Shown here piece by piece: positions 5,678 through 9,571 of a stretch of 9,571 nt of DNA. The translations under genes were made by a program, and so were the position numbers. This DNA comes from Elusimicrobiota bacterium (GTDB taxonomy: Bacteria; CG03; SLGR01; PWQF01), in contig PWMP01000130.1 in the NCBI GenBank assembly GCA_003558145.1, positions 1-9,571 of the forward strand, written 5' to 3'. The notes below the pieces were generated by a model. The model had not been told where the DNA came from, did no database searches, and saw only the letters and a program-made list of their open reading frames with translations. Every line of letters starts with the position of its first letter. Position 1 is the stretch's first letter.

Positions 5678-6652
5678 ATGCAGACTGAAAAACCTGTAAT
5701 CTTATGCAGCCGGTGCCTGGGCTTTGACAGCTGCAGGTACAACGGGGAAATGATACCGGCTCCTTTTATAGAAAAACTTGCCGGCTTCTGCCGGATTATA
5801 AATATATGCCCTGAAGTTGAAATAGGCCTGGGAGTTCCCAGGAAACCGATCCGGATAATACAAAAAAAGGATACCCTGAAACTAGTGCAGTCTGAAAGCT
5901 TAAGAGACCTTACAGAGAAAATGGAAAATTTTTCTTCCGGCTTTCTTAAAAGACTTAATGATGTTCACGGATTCATACTGAAATACAAATCCCCTTCCTG
6001 CGCGATACACGCCGCAAAATATTATCCCTCAATGGAGAAAAGCCCCGTATCCGGGAAAGGCCCGGGCTTTTTCGGCAAAGCAGTCCTTGCCACTTTTCCC
6101 GGTTATCCTGCGGAAACCGAAAACAGGCTGACAAATTTTAACATAAGGGAACATTTTCTTATAAAACTTTTTACTTTTGCAAAGTTTCACTCAGTTAAAA
6201 AAACAGATAAAGCAAAGCAGCTTGTTGATTTTCATTCCCGGAACAAATTACTTTTGCTTGCCTATAACCAGAAAAATATGAGAGAAATGGGAAAACTTGT
6301 TGCTCATCAGAAAAATACAGGGCTTAAAGAAACTAATAAAAGATATGAAAGTCTTTTGCTTGATTCTTTTAAGAAAAACGCTTCGCATAATTCCCATATA
6401 AACGTTATACAACACTCTCTGGGCTATTTTTCCAGAGACATAAAAAGAGACGAAGTATCCTTTATAAACAATCTTCTGGCGGAATACAAAAACAGGAAGC
6501 TGCCTTTAAGCGCTTTGCGGATGGTAATCCGGTCTTATATAGTAAGGTTTGATATTGACTATCTTAAATCGCAAAGTTATTTTGAACCCTACCCTGCAGA
6601 GCTGGCAGAAGTTTCAGACTCCGGTAAAGGCAGAGATCTGAAGCATATATAA
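5678..6652 (+). CDS. DUF523-DUF1722 fusion protein (TudS-like iron-sulfur domain plus YbgA-like domain)
   Basis: This 324-residue protein has two known domains. Residues 1-150 are DUF523, the fold of the thiouracil desulfidase TudS, which uses a [4Fe-4S] cluster held by three cysteines to remove sulfur from thiolated uracil. The matching elements are SRCLGFDSCRYNG at 11-23, CPEVEIGLGVPRKP at 44-57 and KSPSCAIHAAKYY at 104-116, so Cys13, Cys44 and Cys108 are the likely cluster ligands. Residues 157-310 are DUF1722 (YbgA-like), with REHFLIKLFTFAKFH at 157-171, LVDFHSRNKLLLLAYNQ at 182-198, INVIQHSLGYF at 241-251 and YFEPYPAEL at 301-309. The fusion is widespread; the role of DUF1722 is not settled. 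In older annotation this is simply a conserved hypothetical protein. Whether it acts on thiouracil or thiolated tRNA nucleosides cannot be read here. Its 3' end faces nikO, 28 bases away. Confidence 0.92.
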   Translation: MQTEKPVILCSRCLGFDSCRYNGEMIPAPFIEKLAGFCRIINICPEVEIGLGVPRKPIRIIQKKDTLKLVQSESLRDLTEKMENFSSGFLKRLNDVHGFILKYKSPSCAIHAAKYYPSMEKSPVSGKGPGFFGKAVLATFPGYPAETENRLTNFNIREHFLIKLFTFAKFHSVKKTDKAKQLVDFHSRNKLLLLAYNQKNMREMGKLVAHQKNTGLKETNKRYESLLLDSFKKNASHNSHINVIQHSLGYFSRDIKRDEVSFINNLLAEYKNRKLPLSALRMVIRSYIVRFDIDYLKSQSYFEPYPAELAEVSDSGKGRDLKHI

Positions 6653-6680
6653 AATCTTCAAAAAGAAAAACTAAACTTCC

Positions 6681-7328
6681 TTATTTTTTTAAAAGACCGT
6701 TATTAAGTATATATACCCCATCTTTGCAGATTCGGCTCAGCATCTTTTTATCCCGGGATATAATTATAAAAGACGGGGTTTGCGAAATGTAATCTAAAAC
6801 AGCTTGCATACTACTATCATCAAGCCATTCAAAAGGCTCATCCATAAGCAATATTTCCGGTTTCATAGCAGCTATACCCGCAAGGGCTACGAGGTGTTTT
6901 TCTCCTCCCGAAAGCCTGAAAGGATTTCTATTTTTTAATGATTCAAGGCCGAATTGTTTAAGTACCTGCTTTACTATTTCTTCTGCCTGATGCCTGCTTT
7001 TACCCTGGTTTAGCGGCCCGAACGACAGGTCCTCTTCCACAGACGGAAAAAGAATCTGGTCCTCCGGGTTCTGAAAAAGATAGCCCACCCTGGTCCTAAA
7101 AGCGGCAAAGTCCTTTTCTTTTCTCATCTCAGTTCCAAACAATTCCACATATCCGGACAGCGGTCTAAGCAACCCTGTTATTATTTTAAAAAGCGTTGAC
7201 TTGCCGCTGCCGTTGGGTCCGGTTATTCCTATACGGCCTCCGGCAGGAAAATTAAAATCAAGCCGGGAAAAGACCTCACTACCTTCCGGATAACGGAATC
7301 TTATTTCTTTTAAAACTATTGTATCCAT
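6681..7328 (-). CDS. nikO: Nickel/cobalt ECF transporter ATPase (NikO/CbiO)
   Basis: This cytoplasmic ABC ATPase powers metal uptake with NikM and NikQ. In 215 residues it shows Walker A GPNGSGKST at 37-45, Q-loop YLFQNPEDQILFP at 83-95 (the NPEDQ form typical of CbiO/EcfA), signature LSGGEKHLVALA at 139-150, and Walker B ILLMDEP at 159-165 with catalytic Glu164. The D-loop is unusual (FEWLDD for the common TAGLDP). The switch histidine, expected in a THD-like motif, is replaced by Arg192 in IIISRDKK. The start at 7328 (MDTIVLKEIRFRYP) is chosen because the frame upstream of it is simply the shadow of nikQ. That ATG lies 13 bases inside the end of nikQ, with no Shine-Dalgarno, so translation is coupled. 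It is last in the operon and converges on the DUF523-DUF1722 gene. Cobalt is the alternative substrate. Confidence 0.93.
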   Translation of the reverse strand: MDTIVLKEIRFRYPEGSEVFSRLDFNFPAGGRIGITGPNGSGKSTLFKIITGLLRPLSGYVELFGTEMRKEKDFAAFRTRVGYLFQNPEDQILFPSVEEDLSFGPLNQGKSRHQAEEIVKQVLKQFGLESLKNRNPFRLSGGEKHLVALAGIAAMKPEILLMDEPFEWLDDSSMQAVLDYISQTPSFIIISRDKKMLSRICKDGVYILNNGLLKK

Positions 7329-8029
7329 AACATACAAATAAAAAATACAAATGAGGCCGATATAAAAACAAAATCTTTCCCCTTCAATTTTTCCTTGAAA
7401 AGAGAGGAAAAATGCCCTTCGAAACCGCGGCACAGCATAGCGTTATAAAGCGTTTCGGAATGAAAGCGGCTTCTAAAAAGCAGAATTCCAAGCATATTTC
7501 CTGTTACTAAGTAAGTTTTTAATTTTGTTTTAAACCTGAAGCCTCTTATTTTCATTGCTTCTTTTAATTTTGTGTAATCCGCATGAAGAACACTTATATA
7601 CTTGATGCAGAAATAAAAGATCCCGCTAAGTTTATCAGGCATTCCGAAACTTTGAAGGGCTGAAATGTTTTTCATAAGAGGAGAGGTGCCTACAAGGGCC
7701 ATAACAAAAACAGCTATGGCATTGGCTTTTAAAGTTACTGCCAGAGCGATTTCAGCTCCGTGCCTATAGTTCCCCGGAAAACTTAAAGGTATAATTATCC
7801 AGAAAAAAGCAACAAATAAATTTACTGCATAAAGCCGCTGGAGTACTTTCTTTGCATTTATTCTTGCAACAAAAAAAAGAAGCAAAGACGCTGCAAAATA
7901 TAGAAAAAGCACATTTAACGAGGGAGTAAGGGCTGTATGAAATGAAAAAAAAATAAATACCGCTATCTTTACTCTTTCGTTAAGAAAGTGTATGAAGGAA
8001 TTCCCCCTGGAAAAAACTTCAAGATGCAT
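7316..8029 (-). CDS. nikQ: ECF transporter T component (NikQ/CbiQ)
   Basis: This transmembrane coupling subunit passes the ATPase movement to the substrate-binding subunit. It has 237 residues with membrane segments at about 20-32, 39-55, 68-83, 95-114, 134-148 and 220-235. It carries both cytoplasmic coupling motifs of the family: AMKIRGF at 158-164 and AMLCRGF at 197-203, where the Ala-Arg-Gly core docks into grooves of the ATPases. Length matches CbiQ/NikQ. Its ATG overlaps the end of nikM by 11 bases (ATGCATCTTGA), and its own end overlaps nikO by 13 bases. The neighbours place it in a NikM-containing metal importer and not a vitamin ECF system. Confidence 0.93.
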   Translation of the reverse strand: MHLEVFSRGNSFIHFLNERVKIAVFIFFSFHTALTPSLNVLFLYFAASLLLFFVARINAKKVLQRLYAVNLFVAFFWIIIPLSFPGNYRHGAEIALAVTLKANAIAVFVMALVGTSPLMKNISALQSFGMPDKLSGIFYFCIKYISVLHADYTKLKEAMKIRGFRFKTKLKTYLVTGNMLGILLFRSRFHSETLYNAMLCRGFEGHFSSLFKEKLKGKDFVFISASFVFFICMLWIQ

Positions 8030-8612
8030 TGCAGCTTCCTATCAATTCAGGAGAGGTCTTCATTAAAAATACAACAGCAGCGGCTGTAACCAGCCCTTCC
8101 GCAATAGCCACCGGTATATGACCTGCCGCAATTATTGTTGCAGCCGGGATAAAACTTTGCCGGCTAAGCCCCAAAGAAACCCACAGCATCAAAACAGAAC
8201 CTGCAACTCCGCCAAAACCAGCTATAAATCCTCCGGCTTGCTTATTTTTAATTAAGGGAAACAATTTCCAGCATAAGAACCCCGGTAAAGCCATATTTAA
8301 AGTATTTACCCCTACTGTGGTAATTCCTCCGTGACTGAATAACATCGCCTGAAGAAGCAATCCCATAAACAGGGCCGGAAAAATCCCCCATCCAAGTATT
8401 ATGCCTGCCAGGCCATTTAGAATAAGATGAGCTCCTGCCGGGCCCAGGGGAATATGAATAAGCGAAGCTACAAAGAAAACGGAAGTCAAAACTGCCAGGG
8501 TGGGCATTTCCCTGTATGAAATTTTTTTAAGTCCAACCGCTACTCCTGAAGCCGCAATAATTGTACCAACTGCAAGAACCGCAGGAGACAATACACCATC
8601 GGATATGTGCAT
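8019..8612 (-). CDS. nikM: Substrate-binding membrane subunit of nickel/cobalt ECF transporter (NikM/CbiM)
   Basis: This is the S component that binds the metal ion in the membrane. The N-terminus MHISDGVLSP is diagnostic: in CbiM/NikM the N-terminal amine and His2 insert into the fold and bind the metal, and MHISDG is the usual form in NikM. The second conserved block, IHIPLGPAGAHLILNGLAG at 52-70, supplies further histidines (His53, His62), and LFSHGGITTVGVNTLNMALPG at 91-111 is the third hallmark. There are about six or seven helices in 197 residues, normal for the family. No CbiN is present; NikL and NikK-like genes take its place, which favours nickel over cobalt. The ATG shares one base with the nikL stop (TAATG). 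Certainty on family is high, on metal moderate. Confidence 0.94.
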   Translation of the reverse strand: MHISDGVLSPAVLAVGTIIAASGVAVGLKKISYREMPTLAVLTSVFFVASLIHIPLGPAGAHLILNGLAGIILGWGIFPALFMGLLLQAMLFSHGGITTVGVNTLNMALPGFLCWKLFPLIKNKQAGGFIAGFGGVAGSVLMLWVSLGLSRQSFIPAATIIAAGHIPVAIAEGLVTAAAVVFLMKTSPELIGSCNAS

Positions 8613-9049
8613 TAATTATGCTTTTTTGCCGTTATTAACGCAAAAAGCCCCCATAAACCAAATATCAGACAGACACCGATAATAACACCATAAAACTTGG
8701 GAATCCCATTAGTTTTTTTATGGACAACAGTTTTAAAATCTTCATCTATAATGAAATCTTTGACAACCCTGTGGCCCATTCCGTCATCTATCACAGCCTG
8801 CCAGTCTCCGGCAGTATCCGGCAAAAAAGCAAAAATACCGTTTTTGTCTGTTATGCCGGATGCAAATTCTTTCCGGCAGGGCCCGTATACTCTTACATCC
8901 GCAAAAGCAGCAGCAGTCCCGTCATCGTAATAACATTGCACAAATACAGCTCCTTCTCCCATAGACACAAACATGGCATGACCATAGGCCAGGATGCTAA
9001 CCAGGCACAGTACTATTAAAACAATTGTTAACGCTTTAATTGTTTTCAT
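8612..9049 (-). CDS. nikL: NikL-like accessory protein of the metal transporter
   Basis: This 145-residue protein has a cleavable or anchoring N-terminal hydrophobic segment (about 7-22, ending AYGHA), an extracytoplasmic beta domain of about 90 residues, and a C-terminal membrane helix at 118-140 followed by KKHN. The domain reads like a carboxypeptidase-regulatory/transthyretin-like fold: GAVFVQCYYDDGTAAAFADVRVYGP from 33, then ITDKNGIFAFLPDTAGDWQAVIDDGMGH at 66-93. The same architecture is found in NikL, which stands in for NikN/CbiN in some Nik transporters and is thought to help load the metal. It overlaps the upstream NikK-like gene by 14 bases and nikM by one base, which ties it to the transporter. 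His24, His93 and Met26 might contact metal, but that is speculation. Confidence 0.8.
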   Translation of the reverse strand: MKTIKALTIVLIVLCLVSILAYGHAMFVSMGEGAVFVQCYYDDGTAAAFADVRVYGPCRKEFASGITDKNGIFAFLPDTAGDWQAVIDDGMGHRVVKDFIIDEDFKTVVHKKTNGIPKFYGVIIGVCLIFGLWGLFALITAKKHN

Positions 9050-9571
9050 TTTCTCTTTCCGGGACTAAAAAAGTAAAAGAAAGATCTATCCCTTCTATTC
9101 TTGCCGTAACAAGATACTTTCCCGGAATATCCGTTTTTATTTCCGCAGCTCGGGATTCAGCCGTGCGCATTCTGTAGCTGCGTCCGTAGGGAGGATAAAT
9201 ATTTAAGCTTCCGCCTACTCTCTTTCCGCCATTGAATAACCCCAGCATAATATTATCATCCGTACCCAGCCGGGAAAGTTTTTCAAGAGGAGCTATTTCA
9301 GGCCCTTCTCCATTAACATAGATACCTGAATCTTCCCGGCAGATAATGACCGTACTGCCGTATGCAACAGGATTTTCCATTTGCGGTCTCTGTAATTTAT
9401 AGGAGGCAATATATGTTCCGGTTGAATCTAATTTTAACGCCGCCCAAAGGGTATTTGATACACTGTCTGTATTTATCTCCAGCGTTTTCTTTTTGCCTTC
9501 CGGTAGTTTAACCTTTATTTTCTCAACAAGCTTTTTGGATATTACGGTATCGCTGGAGGGAAAATCATGGC
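9036..9571 (-). CDS. nikK: DUF4198/NikK-like protein (5' end cut by window edge)
   Basis: The frame is open from base 9571 down to the stop at 9036, giving 178 visible residues; the start lies outside the window, and the Met at 9380 is internal. The visible part begins HDFPSSDTVISKK, continues LVEKIKVKLPEGKKKTLEIN, and has STGTYIASYKLQRP, all patterns of DUF4198, a periplasmic immunoglobulin-like family. The second half holds GLFNGGKRVGGSLNIYPP and AEIKTDIPGKYLVTARIEG, again beta-rich. DUF4198 proteins next to nikL and nikM are called NikK and are taken as accessory metal-binding subunits of the importer. There is no hydrophobic C-terminus, so it is probably soluble or N-terminally anchored. 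Its last 14 bases contain the nikL start. The family call depends on the truncated part, so it is moderate. Confidence 0.7.
   Translation of the reverse strand, partial: HDFPSSDTVISKKLVEKIKVKLPEGKKKTLEINTDSVSNTLWAALKLDSTGTYIASYKLQRPQMENPVAYGSTVIICREDSGIYVNGEGPEIAPLEKLSRLGTDDNIMLGLFNGGKRVGGSLNIYPPYGRSYRMRTAESRAAEIKTDIPGKYLVTARIEGIDLSFTFLVPERENENN

Noticed and set aside
6653..6690. Bidirectional terminator between the convergent DUF523-DUF1722 and nikO genes
   Set aside because: There are A and T runs on both sides but no GC-rich stem that I can find, so I do not call an intrinsic terminator.
7329..7433. N-terminal extension of the NikO frame starting MPRFRRAFF
   Set aside because: It is the shadow of the nikQ coding sequence. 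The ABC domain begins normally at MDTIVLKEIRFRYP (7328), and an extra 35 residues has no counterpart in the family.
9036..9380. A complete 114-residue gene starting at 9380
   Set aside because: The frame stays open upstream to the window edge with protein-like, DUF4198-like sequence, so the Met at 9380 is internal.
1..9571. CRISPR array, tRNA, rRNA, transposon ends or a riboswitch
   Set aside because: No regularly spaced repeats, cloverleaf-like sequence, transposase or large structured leader is visible; the Nik operon leader is outside the window.

Overview
This is a bacterial window, almost fully coding, with moderate GC (roughly low to mid 40s by eye). It has no rRNA, tRNA, CRISPR, insertion sequence or phage structural gene. 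The gene content (a Nik-type ECF nickel/cobalt importer, a DUF523-DUF1722 protein, a secreted DUF2141 protein, DinB) and frequent strong GGAGG-type ribosome binding sites fit an anaerobic or facultative bacterium. I cannot name the phylum with confidence.

Left part (1-5045, all minus strand). Reading in the direction of transcription, a cluster starts at a candidate promoter near 5078-5106. It encodes an HPP-family membrane protein fused to a PEBP/YbhB-like domain, a macrodomain protein one base later, a small membrane-anchored coiled-coil protein, a 47-residue very basic protein, a 65-residue acidic protein, DNA polymerase IV (DinB), and a DEDDh 3'-5' exonuclease that overlaps the end of dinB. 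After a 150-base gap comes a CPA2-type cation:proton antiporter, cut by the left edge. It appears to be preceded by a short leader peptide gene whose stop overlaps the antiporter start.

Middle (5046-6652, plus strand). A divergent intergenic region of 147 bases separates the minus-strand cluster from two plus-strand genes: a secreted DUF2141 protein and a DUF523-DUF1722 fusion related to the iron-sulfur thiouracil desulfidase family.

Right part (6681-9571, minus strand). This is a tightly overlapping metal-uptake operon: a DUF4198/NikK-like protein cut by the right edge, a NikL-like membrane-anchored periplasmic protein, the NikM/CbiM substrate-binding membrane subunit, the NikQ/CbiQ T component and the NikO/CbiO ATPase. 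Every junction overlaps by 1 to 14 bases. The operon 5' end, and any riboswitch or NikR site, lies outside the window. The ATPase lacks the switch histidine normally found in ABC ATPases.

No clear new defence or mobile system is visible. The most interesting points are the HPP-PEBP fusion, the ATPase without its switch histidine, the coupled DinB/exonuclease pair, the small basic/acidic gene pair, and the leader ORF in front of the antiporter.
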